From: an uncultured Bacteroidales bacterium
GTDB lineage: Bacteria > Bacteroidota > Bacteroidia > Bacteroidales > Bacteroidaceae
Assembly (NCBI GenBank): GCA_902788315.1
Contig: CADAJS010000028.1
Location: forward strand, 1-35,990
DNA length: 35,990 nucleotides
Direction: 5' to 3'
The notes below the pieces were generated by a model that had not been told where the DNA came from, searched no databases, and saw nothing but the letters and a program-made list of their open reading frames with translations. Every line of letters starts with the position of its first letter. Position 1 is the stretch's first letter. Shown here one piece after another: positions 24,231 through 33,600 of the stretch. Made by a program: the position numbers and the translations under genes.

Positions 24231-24863
24231 ATGTTCATGAAGCGAATAATTCTCCTTTCCCTGCTGGGGCAGATGATGTGCCTCAGCATGTACTCCCAAG
24301 TACGGATGCGCGATATCTTTGCCTCGGCACCCGACAGTGTGTTCCCCCTGCTTACGCGGAACAACCGGCTGGACTGTATCGACTTTATCGAGAACAAGAT
24401 GCCGGCACGAGTGAAGAACCGGCTGGACAACGTGGTGGAGCTGCTGAAGCTGGGCGATGCCTATCTGCAGCTGCGCACGTCAGAGCGTAGCATCGTGGAG
24501 ATGCGACTGCTGAGCGACTCGCTCATGTGCCTCATCCACACCTACATGGGACCTGCCGCAGACAGCCGCGTGAGCTTCTATGATACGGCATGGAAACCAG
24601 TGGCGACGGAGCTGCCCTGCCCTGCAGTCGGTGACTACTGGCAGGCAGTGCCCGACTCGCTGGCACGCGAGGCCGATTCAGCCCGGCGCGCACTGGCCGA
24701 CCTGACACTCACGCACATCAAGGCTTCGGAAGCCGAACCAACACTGACCTTCACCCTGCAGACCAGCGAGCTGGAGAAAAAAGAAAGAGAGGTGGCACAG
24801 CACTATGTGCAACCCCTCGTGTATCGCTGGGACGGGAAGTCCTTTGTACGTCAGCAAAAATAG
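24231..24863 (+). CDS. DUF3256 family exported protein
   Basis: A 210-aa protein, signal peptide MFMKRIILLSLLGQMMCLSM, matching the Bacteroidales DUF3256 family as I recall it: the YSQVRMRDIFASAPDSVFPLL and LTRNNRLDCIDFIENKM segments are characteristic. Function unknown. Most likely periplasmic. The start is either 24231 or the ATG two codons later (24237); neither has a strong ribosome binding site. It is the fourth gene of the endA-like - truA - EamA run. Confidence 0.82.
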   Translation: MFMKRIILLSLLGQMMCLSMYSQVRMRDIFASAPDSVFPLLTRNNRLDCIDFIENKMPARVKNRLDNVVELLKLGDAYLQLRTSERSIVEMRLLSDSLMCLIHTYMGPAADSRVSFYDTAWKPVATELPCPAVGDYWQAVPDSLAREADSARRALADLTLTHIKASEAEPTLTFTLQTSELEKKEREVAQHYVQPLVYRWDGKSFVRQQK

Positions 24864-24864
24864 G

Positions 24865-24892
24865 TCCGCACACTCGACAGATGTGCAGGACT
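24865..24892. terminator. Weak hairpin between convergent genes
   Basis: GTCCGCACA (24865-24873) pairs with TGTGC-A-GGAC (24883-24892) with one bulged base. No T-run follows on either strand, so it is only a weak terminator candidate between DUF3256 (+) and the nuclease (-). Confidence 0.35.
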
Positions 24893-24896
24893 GGCC

Positions 24897-25832
24897 TCAA
24901 TAGAAGCCCCAGGCCTTGGGCGTAGCGTTGGCCTCCACCACGTTCTCGATGTCATCGGGCAGGTTGCAGAAGAAGTCGATGCCCGTGCGACGCTCCAGTT
25001 CGTCGATGCTGATGACGTACTTTTGCAAGTCGTTGCCCCGCGTGGTGTCGCGCCCGTCGGTGTGTTCCACCCAGAAGGCGATGGCTTTGTATCCGCCCTG
25101 CGAGGCCTGCGTGTTCTTGTAGAGGAATGCCATGTAGAAGTATCGGGGAACGATGAGCCCCTTCGGCGTGACCTCGATTATCTGGTCGCGCGGCGAGATG
25201 CTTCCGCCTTCAGTACCGATGGTGCCACCCTTCACAGCGTAAATAGTGTCCTGCGCATTATCCTTGCGGGTCCATCCGCTATAGAACTGGCGTACGCGGA
25301 TTTCCATATTATACCATACATAGTCCTTGCCGTTGAAGGCATTGTACTGAGGGTGCATGTTGCTCATCAGGAAGGTCTGCACATTGGCTTGCCACGAATT
25401 CTGCCGGTCCTCGCTGGCCAGCATGTGGCCGCGGTCGTATCCGTCGTTGTTGTGATCGTAGGTGGTCACACGGTACTGCTCTGGCAGCTCCAGGTCATCA
25501 GCCCACTGGTCGCTACGCCCCACGTTGTTGTCCACCGTGTTGTCGATGTCCCATCGGTAGGCTATCCAGTAGGTGGCGCGTCGGTCGCAACTGTACTCGT
25601 AGCTGAAGTTCACGCCATACGTAGGCACACTCTTCACGCGGAAGATGTCGGTGGGACCGCCCACGAGACGGGGCATCTCCATGCGTCGCGAATAGGCGGT
25701 GTACAGAGTGTTGGCATTCTCGTTGTCGCCCCGGTCCTGTGGTGAGGTCGTGGGCGTCAGGTCGTCATCGTTGCCGCAGGAGACGGCAACGACGGCACCA
25801 AGAAGCATGATAAGGAGGTGTCTGGCTTTCAT
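24897..25832 (-). CDS. DNA/RNA non-specific endonuclease (NUC1-type), lipoprotein
   Basis: A 311-aa nuclease. The N-terminus has a lipobox-like SCG at about residues 19-21 (AVVAVSCGNDDD), so a surface or periplasmic lipoprotein is likely. The domain has the DRGHMLAS motif (the His is the general base), followed by WQANVQTFLMSNMHPQYNAFNGKDYVW with the metal-binding Asn. Such enzymes cut both DNA and RNA. Together with the secreted endonuclease I at 21009-22514 it is one of two likely nutritional nucleases within 5 kb. The start is at 25832; a terminator for rpmE2 lies just upstream, so it may need its own promoter, which was not found. Confidence 0.88.
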   Translation of the reverse strand: MKARHLLIMLLGAVVAVSCGNDDDLTPTTSPQDRGDNENANTLYTAYSRRMEMPRLVGGPTDIFRVKSVPTYGVNFSYEYSCDRRATYWIAYRWDIDNTVDNNVGRSDQWADDLELPEQYRVTTYDHNNDGYDRGHMLASEDRQNSWQANVQTFLMSNMHPQYNAFNGKDYVWYNMEIRVRQFYSGWTRKDNAQDTIYAVKGGTIGTEGGSISPRDQIIEVTPKGLIVPRYFYMAFLYKNTQASQGGYKAIAFWVEHTDGRDTTRGNDLQKYVISIDELERRTGIDFFCNLPDDIENVVEANATPKAWGFY

Positions 25833-25848
25833 GTGCAGGAAAAAAAGA

Positions 25849-25891
25849 GCCCTCTCCGTGTTCCCATTTGCAGGAGCGATGGAGAGGGCTT
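25849..25891 (-). terminator. Intrinsic terminator downstream of rpmE2
   Basis: AGCCCTCTCC (25849-25858) pairs with GGAGAGGGCT (25882-25891) in a 10-bp GC-rich stem. On the minus strand the stem is followed by CTTTTTTT, a typical rho-independent terminator for the rpmE2 transcript. Confidence 0.85.
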
Positions 25892-25926
25892 TGATTCGTC
25901 GATGTGCGTATGCTCGCCCCGAAGGA

Positions 25927-26178
25927 TTACTTCTTCGAGCGTGCGTAGCGGCTCATGAACTTGTCCACACGGCCGGCGGTGTCCACCAGCTTGCTCTTAC
26001 CCGTATAGAAGGGGTGAGATGTGTTGGAGATCTCCAGCTTGATGAGCGGATAAGTCTCGCCCTCAAACTCGATGGTTTCGTTCGTCTTGCAGGTCGAGCG
26101 GCTCAGGAACATGTCACCGTTGCTCATATCCTTGAACACTACGGGACGATAGTTCTCGGGATGAATTCCTTGTTTCAT
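25927..26178 (-). CDS. rpmE2: 50S ribosomal protein L31 type B
   Basis: An 83-aa L31 of the C-minus type: it begins [20 protein letters not shown] and contains [20 protein letters not shown] and [20 protein letters not shown], ending in a basic tail. The CxxC pairs of zinc-binding L31 are missing, so it is the zinc-independent form (RpmE2/YkgM-like), which in other bacteria often replaces the zinc form when zinc is scarce. The 5' leader, from the promoter at 26272-26303, is about 85 nt. Confidence 0.96.
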   Translation of the reverse strand: MKQGIHPENYRPVVFKDMSNGDMFLSRSTCKTNETIEFEGETYPLIKLEISNTSHPFYTGKSKLVDTAGRVDKFMSRYARSKK

Positions 26179-26271
26179 TGTGATATAGTTTTTTGTTTTA
26201 ATTATTGTCTTACTCGATACAGCTGGTAACTATATGGGGTGTAATGGCCTGCTTTTACAGGTTTCAGCGTG

Positions 26272-26303
26272 CAAAGGTAGATGTTTTTCTCGGTTCTGCC
26301 AAA
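26272..26303 (-). promoter_or_regulatory. Promoter of rpmE2
   Basis: On the minus strand TTTG (26303-26300), 20 bp, then TACCTTTG (26279-26272) is an exact match to the consensus with allowed spacing. Confidence 0.82.
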
Positions 26304-26311
26304 TCCTTGGG

Positions 26312-26372
26312 CAGAAAAATGCACATCTGCGCCCGATTTCTGTCAAAACCAGGCGCAGATGCGGCATTTCTG
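26312..26372 (-). terminator. Terminator of the large GLUG-protein gene
   Basis: CATCTGCGCC (26324-26333) pairs with GGCGCAGATG (26352-26361); the flanks AAATGC and GCATTT extend the stem around mismatches. On the minus strand the stem is followed by TGCATTTTT. It lies about 40 bp past the stop codon at 26413. Confidence 0.6.
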
Positions 26373-26412
26373 TGTATTACGTTCTCACGTTGGGCAGCGA
26401 CGGCAGAGGCGA

Positions 26413-29400
26413 TTACTTGCGATAAAGCACCTTGCGTCCGCCGACGATGTAGATGCCCTTTGTGGGCTGTGCCACGCGCTGTCCGGCCACGTTGTAGATG
26501 GTCGTCTCGCTGGCATCCTCATCGGCATTCACCGTAGCGATGGCATCCTCGCTGTTCGAGTACTTGCCGTCCACGTTGTAAACGGTGCCGTGTCCGGGCA
26601 CGATGGTGGGCAGCTGGTCCTCGCCCAGCGTCTGGAACCAGACGGGTGCGTCGCTCTTGCTGCCGTTCAGCAGGTAGCACACCTCGCCCGAGCTGAGTTT
26701 GTCAGCCGTTACCTCGGTGGCGCCTGTGACGCTCTCGTTGAAGAGCGTGGTGTAATAGGAGTTCTGTGCCGTGACCTTACCCGTGTTACGTGCGAAGGTG
26801 TTCGAGCCGTTCTCGAGCACACTGAGTGTGCCCACCTGCAGGCAGTTGTCTATCTTCACATTGCTGCTGGCCCAGCCTACGAGTCCGCCACAGCGGTCGG
26901 TGGTGGCTCCGGTGATGGTGCCTGCGTAGAGACAGTTCTCGATGGTCGTATTGGCATCGGCCACGCCAATCAGTCCGCCGTGGGTGCCGTCGCCCTGGAT
27001 GGTGGCGTCGATGTTCACGTAGCTCTCCACGCTGCTCAGGCGTGCATCACCATATACATGGGCAGCCACACCGCCGGCAAACTTCGTCGCGATAGAGATA
27101 TTACCGCGGACGACGAGGTTCTTCACCGTGCCGTAGAGGTAACGGACGAGGCCGGCGTTGTTCTCTTCCTCCTGCTTGAGGTCAATGGTCACGGTGTGGT
27201 AGCCGCCGTCGAATGTGCTGTGCAGCTCGTCAATCATAAAGTTCACGCCGTCGAGGTCTGCAGTGAGTCGTGCATTGAGGCTGTGGTCCCACTTAGCAAT
27301 AACGGAGAAGACGAGCAAATCCTCCTTCGAGGTGATGAGTGCATAGCCCTCCTCGTCGGTGTTCATCTCGAAGAGGTGAGTGTTCCATGCCTCTTCGATT
27401 GTGAAGGTGCCGTTGCTGTACCCTTCGCTGTAGGGAGCCACCTCGTTCATCTTGGCATAGTACTCATCCTCAGTGATGAGTCCATAGACAAGCATGTCGG
27501 CATAGACGTCCGACACCTTGTACACCTCTTCATAGAGATGGATATAGGCCTTCTTGCACTCGCGCACCTGACGGAAGAGGTCGGAGAACTTCTGTACCAG
27601 CGCAAACTTCTCCTCGGGGGTCGAGACGGTGGCTACGGCATCCACAGCCTCCTGCAGTTCCTGGCGGATGGCGGCGCTATAGTTGGGGAAGATCTTGTAG
27701 TTCTCGTCGCTCTCGTCTGCCTCCAGCGCAATCAGCGTCTTGGCACGCTCGGCCAGCAGGGGCAGGGTGCGGTCGCAATAGGGGGCAGCGTCGGCCACCT
27801 CGCCGCAGAACGTGAGGCGGGGCTGTCCGAAGCCCAGGTCGTCGCGGTTGGGTTCGAAGCCCGAGCCGAAACTCTCCAGGCCTATGGTCAGCTTGCCGTC
27901 ATCGCCCACGCGCACCATGATGCGGTTCAGATAGCGGCCGCCCTTGAAGGCATAGCTGTAGCCGGCAATATTGTCGGGCACATAGCCCAGGGTGTCAGCA
28001 CCGTCCTTGACCACATAGTCGGGATTCATGGCTGTCCAGTCGATGAAGCAGTTCTCCAAGTTCACAGCCTTGTCCGGAGTGATCATATCCTCGATGAGGG
28101 TGGCCACGTAGGATACATTCTCATTCGCGTAAATCATGGCACCGGAGAGCGGTGTGGCATACTGATTGGAGGGGCGGAATCCGGCATTCATCTGGAACTC
28201 ATAGATACCGGGCTTCAGTCCGGTGAGCGTCTGCTCCACCCGACCGGGGGCATAGCTCCAGTTCACGGCATACACGCCGCCGTAGGTGTTCACCCACTGG
28301 GTGCCGTTAAACTCAACGTCCCATCCCTCCATGCTGGCACTGAAGTCGGCGTTCTTGAGGAAGCTGGTCACATCGGTACCGGGCACGGCGCCACCATTGA
28401 TGGCATTGTCCAGCAGGCGGTTGGCAAAGGCGGTCTCCTCGGCCAGTTCCTCGGTCGTGAGCGTATGGGTGTCCAGGATATAGTTGACCGAGCCGCGAGG
28501 GAAGCTGGTGCCGGGCTCCACGGTATCGTCGAGGTACTCCTCCAGCAGGTCGCGGAAGTTACCCACGATTTCGGGATGCTCACTCAGGTAGGTTTCGATC
28601 TCCTCGATGCGCGTGACAAAAGCGGTATAGGCAGCGGCCGAGGCATTCAGACGGTTGCGGATGCCGTCCAGCGACTCGTAGCGGGCCACGAACTCGTCGA
28701 AGTCGTCGATCTGTGCCATCTCGTTGATGACAGCCAGATATTCGTCGATGAGCGCTTGTGTGGCCACCACTCCCTGGCAGTAGGCACGCTCCTGCTCCAC
28801 GAACATGTCGCGGCAGACCTTGAAACTCTCGTTGTCCACAATGTTGCCGTAGCCCTCCTTTGTCTTATAGATGATGCCGTGGGTGCCGTCAAGCACAGGA
28901 CCGGCATCCTGACCCAGCGTCTGATACCATATGGGGCGGAAGTTCAGTTCCTCGCCGTTCATCAGATATGTTACGTATCCGCTGCCCAGTTCCTCGACCG
29001 TCACTTCCGTCACGGTACCGCTCGCAAACTGGCTCTGCCCGGTAATCTGTGCCGCGCTGCCCGCCAGCACGTAGAGGTCGCTGATCTTCTCTTGGTCGAA
29101 GCCCTTCACGCGGCCGGCGATGGCGCTGGTGTACTGGGGGTTCTCCGACGTGCAGGTGACGCTGCCGACATTGAGACAGCCCCGGATGGTACATTCCGTA
29201 TTGTTAAAGTAGCCCACGATGCCGCCCAAATAGCCGTTGGGAGCGTCGATGGAGAGCGTGCCGTAGTTGGCACAGTTGGTGATGGTGCCGGTGTTCGTAT
29301 AGGCCACGATGCCGGCAAAGCAGTCGAAGTTGTCGCTACCCACCTTCAGCGTGCCCGTGAACGAGCAGCGGTCCACCGACGAGTGGTCCATCAGCGAGCC

Positions 29401-29892
29401 CACGATGCCGGCACCCTGATGCACACCGTCGCGCGTGCAGTCGATGTTGAGGGCCGAGTGTACGTTCTCCACGCGCGAGTTGCTCTTCATGTAGGCCACC
29501 ACGCCTGCATGATAGTCATTGGCCACGATGTTTCCGCTGACGAACAGATTCTTCACCAAGGCACCGGCGTCAGTAACGCCCACGAGGCCTACATCGCGGC
29601 TCAACTTGATCTTCTTGACGTTCAGGGAAAGGTTGGTAATCTTGTGGTTCTGTCCGTCGAAGGTACCCGTGAAGGGACGGTCGTTGGTACCGATGGGGGT
29701 ATAGTCCACGTCGGTCATGTCAAGGTCGGCCGTCACAACGGCCTTCAGGCTGCTCTGCCCATCGTTCACCAACTTGGCAAAGTCAACCAAGTCCTGCGGG
29801 GTACCTATCTGATACACCCCGTTCTCAGCCTCGAGCGCCCGAGCGCCAAAGGCAACCGCGCACATCAGTGCGAGCAAGTAGATTTTCTTCAT
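26413..29892 (-). CDS. Large secreted GLUG-repeat surface protein
   Basis: An 1159-aa protein with signal peptide MKKIYLLALMCAVAFGARAL. Order of parts: a GLUG-type beta-helix-like block (about 24-355, e.g. GTFDGQNHKITNLSL, GIVGYFNNTECTIRGCLNVG), a helical stretch (about 360-500), a beta-sandwich-like domain starting FLKNADFSASMEGW (about 510-700), a second helical stretch (about 705-835), a second GLUG block (about 836-1110), and a C-terminal tail IYNVAGQRVAQPTKGIYIVG of surface-anchor type. GLUG repeats occur in adhesins and secreted proteins; no catalytic motif is seen. Divergent from the similar gene at 30649. Confidence 0.85.
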   Translation of the reverse strand: MKKIYLLALMCAVAFGARALEAENGVYQIGTPQDLVDFAKLVNDGQSSLKAVVTADLDMTDVDYTPIGTNDRPFTGTFDGQNHKITNLSLNVKKIKLSRDVGLVGVTDAGALVKNLFVSGNIVANDYHAGVVAYMKSNSRVENVHSALNIDCTRDGVHQGAGIVGSLMDHSSVDRCSFTGTLKVGSDNFDCFAGIVAYTNTGTITNCANYGTLSIDAPNGYLGGIVGYFNNTECTIRGCLNVGSVTCTSENPQYTSAIAGRVKGFDQEKISDLYVLAGSAAQITGQSQFASGTVTEVTVEELGSGYVTYLMNGEELNFRPIWYQTLGQDAGPVLDGTHGIIYKTKEGYGNIVDNESFKVCRDMFVEQERAYCQGVVATQALIDEYLAVINEMAQIDDFDEFVARYESLDGIRNRLNASAAAYTAFVTRIEEIETYLSEHPEIVGNFRDLLEEYLDDTVEPGTSFPRGSVNYILDTHTLTTEELAEETAFANRLLDNAINGGAVPGTDVTSFLKNADFSASMEGWDVEFNGTQWVNTYGGVYAVNWSYAPGRVEQTLTGLKPGIYEFQMNAGFRPSNQYATPLSGAMIYANENVSYVATLIEDMITPDKAVNLENCFIDWTAMNPDYVVKDGADTLGYVPDNIAGYSYAFKGGRYLNRIMVRVGDDGKLTIGLESFGSGFEPNRDDLGFGQPRLTFCGEVADAAPYCDRTLPLLAERAKTLIALEADESDENYKIFPNYSAAIRQELQEAVDAVATVSTPEEKFALVQKFSDLFRQVRECKKAYIHLYEEVYKVSDVYADMLVYGLITEDEYYAKMNEVAPYSEGYSNGTFTIEEAWNTHLFEMNTDEEGYALITSKEDLLVFSVIAKWDHSLNARLTADLDGVNFMIDELHSTFDGGYHTVTIDLKQEEENNAGLVRYLYGTVKNLVVRGNISIATKFAGGVAAHVYGDARLSSVESYVNIDATIQGDGTHGGLIGVADANTTIENCLYAGTITGATTDRCGGLVGWASSNVKIDNCLQVGTLSVLENGSNTFARNTGKVTAQNSYYTTLFNESVTGATEVTADKLSSGEVCYLLNGSKSDAPVWFQTLGEDQLPTIVPGHGTVYNVDGKYSNSEDAIATVNADEDASETTIYNVAGQRVAQPTKGIYIVGGRKVLYRK

Positions 29893-30058
29893 AGTGTGTG
29901 TGTTAAGTGTTTGTTGTGTTGAGTTCTTATTATTTGTTTTTTTGAGTTTGTTGTGCGGGTGTATGTGCCGTCTGTTGCCTTTTGTCCGAGCGAGTGCCAG
30001 TCAGCAGGAGTCGTCCCCTCGTCGTGTCGTTTGTCTGTGATATTCAGTTTCTGCACGG

Positions 30059-30090
30059 CAAAGTTACTGAATTATTTCGATGCCCGCAAA
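30059..30090 (-). promoter_or_regulatory. Promoter of the minus-strand GLUG protein gene
   Basis: On the minus strand TTTG (30090-30087), 20 bp, TAACTTTG (30066-30059). The leader to the ATG at 29892 is about 160 nt and is unusually G/T-rich. Confidence 0.8.
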
Positions 30091-30232
30091 TATTTCGCCA
30101 TATAAAGAGGCAGTACATTAACAGTTTTAACATTCGGGGGCAAAGGGGGGGGGCGAAGCATCAGCAGTAGTCTTACTTAAGTTTCGGGAACTCTTAACAC
30201 GCCATTATTTCCCATGACGTGTTCCTGTGGAC

Positions 30233-30294
30233 TTTATCACGTGTGATAAACTCTTTTATCACGTGTGATAAATTTTTTTATCACGTGTGATAAA
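30233..30294. promoter_or_regulatory. Three phased 18-bp palindromes (operator-like)
   Basis: TTTATCAC-GT-GTGATAAA occurs three times without mismatch, at 30233-30250, 30255-30272 and 30277-30294: exactly 22 bp from start to start, with 4-bp spacers. Two helical turns apart, the sites lie on the same DNA face, as expected for cooperative binding of a dimeric regulator. They are about 140 bp upstream of the minus promoter's -33 and 220 bp upstream of the plus one. The rest of the 756-bp gap (29893-30648) holds a nine-G run (30145-30153) and no gene. Confidence 0.85.
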
Positions 30295-30512
30295 GCGCTG
30301 CGCGGCACGTTATGTAACTCGACCCTGTAGTTTAACGATTTTAGTTGACTACTTTTGGTCTTACTCACGATAAGGGTTGACCCTGATTCAGTGAAAGGGC
30401 TTTACAAAGGACAAAAAAGTACCACAACCATAGATAAAACTTCCTATACGCAACCATTTAGGGGTGAAAAATCATCTAAAACGTTCATTATCTCCATTTT
30501 CTTTGCGAAAAA

Positions 30513-30544
30513 TTTGCAGCCGCGGGATATTGTACGTATATTTG
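30513..30544 (+). promoter_or_regulatory. Promoter of the plus-strand GLUG protein gene
   Basis: TTTG (30513-30516), 20 bp, TATATTTG (30537-30544) matches the consensus. The leader to the ATG at 30649 is about 100 nt. Confidence 0.8.
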
Positions 30545-30648
30545 CCATGGATATCTACCCAAATAGTGTCCGAACGACTGAAATTTATCAAGCAATTGAC
30601 GACACAGAACATAAAATAAAAATCATCATTCTAAAAACATTCAAACTT

Positions 30649-33600
30649 ATGAAAAGAAGACTTTACCTATCACTGATTGCGATGGCATGCTGCCTTGCAT
30701 CCTGGGCTCAGGACGCTCCGGTGGACAAGCTGACCATCGTGGACGGGGTGGCCCAGATTGGCTCTGCCGAAGATCTGGAGAACTTTGCCCAGGCCGTGAG
30801 CGAGGGCAACCTGACCCTTGACGCCGTACTGACGGCCGACATCGCCGAGTATGCCGGCACAGCCATCTCAAAGGATGGATCGGGCAATGCCTATGCAGGC
30901 ACCTTCGACGGGCAGTTCCACACCATCCAAATCAACCTGACAACGACGGGTTCCAACTATGGTCTGTTCCGCGCCTTGAGCGGCACGGTGAAGAACCTGC
31001 ATGTGAGCGGCCATCTGACAGCAGCTCACAATCGCGTGGGCGTCATCTGCGGTGAAATCTTCGGCGGCACGATCGAGAACGTCTGGTCGTCGGCCGATGT
31101 CACTGCCACCCACGGCGGTGACGGAGCCATCTCTGGCATCTGCGGACGCGCCAGTGCCACAGGCAGCACAATCAAGAATTGCATCTACTCGGGCAACATG
31201 ACTGATGCCGAGACAGGCACGTACAACTGCGACGGCGTCGTGGGATGGTGTGCCAACCCGATCGACATCATCAACTGTATCGTGACGGGACACTTTGAGA
31301 CCAACCACCTTCAGGGCAACGCACGTCCCCTGGCTCGCTACGACGACGCCAACAATACGAACGCCAAATGCGTGAACTGCTACTACGTGGATCCCAATGG
31401 CGAGAAGAGCCAGCCGGGTGCCACACAGGTGACCGAGGAGCAGGTGAAAAGCGGCGAGCTGGCATACGCAGCCAATCTGGAGATGGGCGAGAACATCTGG
31501 TTCCAGAACCTCGAGGGCGACGACGCGGACGCCGTGCCCGTGCCCTTCACGACCCACAAGACGGTCTATGCCGCCGGCAACCTGAACTGCGTGGGACGCA
31601 GCCTCGACGGTAGCGCGCTCACCTATTCGAACACGAAGACGCAAGACCTGCCGCCCCACAATTATGTGGACGGTGTCTGCACCATGTGCGGCAAGGCCGA
31701 CCCCAGCGTGGCCGAAATGGTGGATGGCTACTATCTACTCTCCACTCCCGAACAGGTCATCTGGTTTGCCGCCAAGGTGAACGGCGGCGACGTGACTGCC
31801 AATGCCAAACTCACCGAGGACATCGACATGAGCGACCACACGGAGAAGTTCCCCCTCATCGGCACCTCGGCCAATCACTTTGCCGGCATCTTCGACGGAC
31901 AGGGCCACACCATTACTATTGACCTCGTGACCACAGCCGCCAGCTACGGCTTCTTCCGCTACCTGAACGGCACGGTGAAGAACGTGCACTTCGACGGTTT
32001 CCTCGACGCCGCCTATAACAAGACGGGCGTGGTAGCCGGAGAAATCTTCGGTGCCACAATCGAGAACGTATGGGTGTCTGTGGAAATCACGGCCTCATAT
32101 GCCGGCGACGGCGCCATTGCCGGTATTGCCGGACGTGGCAGCGGTGCAGGAAGCACCATACGCAACTGTGCCTTCACGGGCAACATCAAGGGCGTTTCGT
32201 ACAACTGTGCCGGCATCGTAGGATGGTGTGCAGCCAACACGAGTACGACCATCATCAACTCGCTGGCCACCTGCACCATCGAGACCGATCACTCGCAGGG
32301 CAACGCACGCCCCATCGCACGCTTCGACACAAGCAACGTGGGCGTGACATGCCAGAACTGCTACTTCGTGGACATGAACGGAACACTGGGCAACGACGGA
32401 GCCACACAGGTGACCCTCGACCAGCTACAGAGCGGCGAGGTGGCCTACAAACTCAACGGAGACCAGAGCACCATCGTATGGTTCCAGAACCTCGAGGAGG
32501 AGGAGATCCCCACACCCATGGGAGGCACGGCAATCGTCTATAATATATATAATGTATATGGCAACGCCTACGACGACGCCACGTTCAAGAACTATCGCGA
32601 CCGCATCATCGACGCCGAGGAGGACTTCTGCGACAACACTCTGGCTCAGGCCATCCTGGTGGACGAGTATCGTGCACTCGTAGGCACGCTGAGCAGCAAG
32701 AACACCATCGACGAATTCTATGCTGCCTGCCTCGAGAACAACAGCGTGCGCGACCAGCTACTGGCCAGCGCAGCCGCCTATGCAGCCTACAAGGCCAAGG
32801 TGGAGGAAGCACAGGCCTACCTCGAGGAGCATCCCGAGCTGCAAAACGAGAAGCGCGACGAACTGGCCGACTACCTCAACGGATATGACGAACCCAGCGA
32901 ACTCCTCCCCTACGGACAGGCCCAGTACATCCTCGAGGAGCGGGCACTGAACATTGAGGAAATCACCGCCGAGACCACGCGTATCGACCTCATGCTGAAC
33001 GCTGCCGTCGTCTTCTCCCCCCAGTCGGGCACCGACGTGACACTGCTGCTCACGAACGCCGACTTCGCCAACGGCTGGACCGGATGGAGCGGAACCACGG
33101 GCGACCAGTACGACACATCGGGCATCAGCAAGGTGCGGGCCGGACAGTGCTACAATACTACGATGGACATGTACCAGACCATCGAGGGCCTGCAGAACGG
33201 CATCTATGAACTACAGGTGAACGGAGCCTTCCGTCCCTATCCAGGCTCCGAAGACCTCAAGAACACCAACTATGCCGGCATGCTCTACGCCAACGGCATC
33301 CACAACTACTTCCAGACACTCATCGAGGATATGATACCCGAGAACGAAGCCGTGGACGGCTATAACTGTCATCTCACGGGTGATGTGCCCGACTTCGAGG
33401 TACAGAACGAGGCGGGCGATATCGAAGGATACGTCGTACGAGGACTCGTCGGCAGCAGCATCGCCTTTGCCGCCGGACGCTATCCCAACAGCGTACTCGT
33501 AAACGTGACCGACAGCAAACTGACCGTCGGCATCAAGCAACCCGGTACGGGACAGCAGCCCGAATGGCTCGGCTTCGGCAACATCAAGCTCATCTATCAC

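Noticed and set aside
25833..25926. Separate promoter for the nuclease lipoprotein
   Set aside because: No TAnnTTTG match on the minus strand in this gap; only the rpmE2 terminator is supported.
26281..29922. Very long open frame (1213 codons) on the plus strand opposite the minus GLUG gene
   Set aside because: No signal peptide or family motif; it mirrors the codon bias of the minus-strand gene, which has signal peptide, GLUG repeats, promoter and anchor tail.
30233..30294. CRISPR array
   Set aside because: Repeats are 18 bp with 4-bp spacers, only three, and palindromic; no cas genes nearby.
30300..30520. Small RNA or riboswitch upstream of the giant gene
   Set aside because: No recognisable conserved fold or strong hairpin; leader of the mapped promoter starts later, near 30550.
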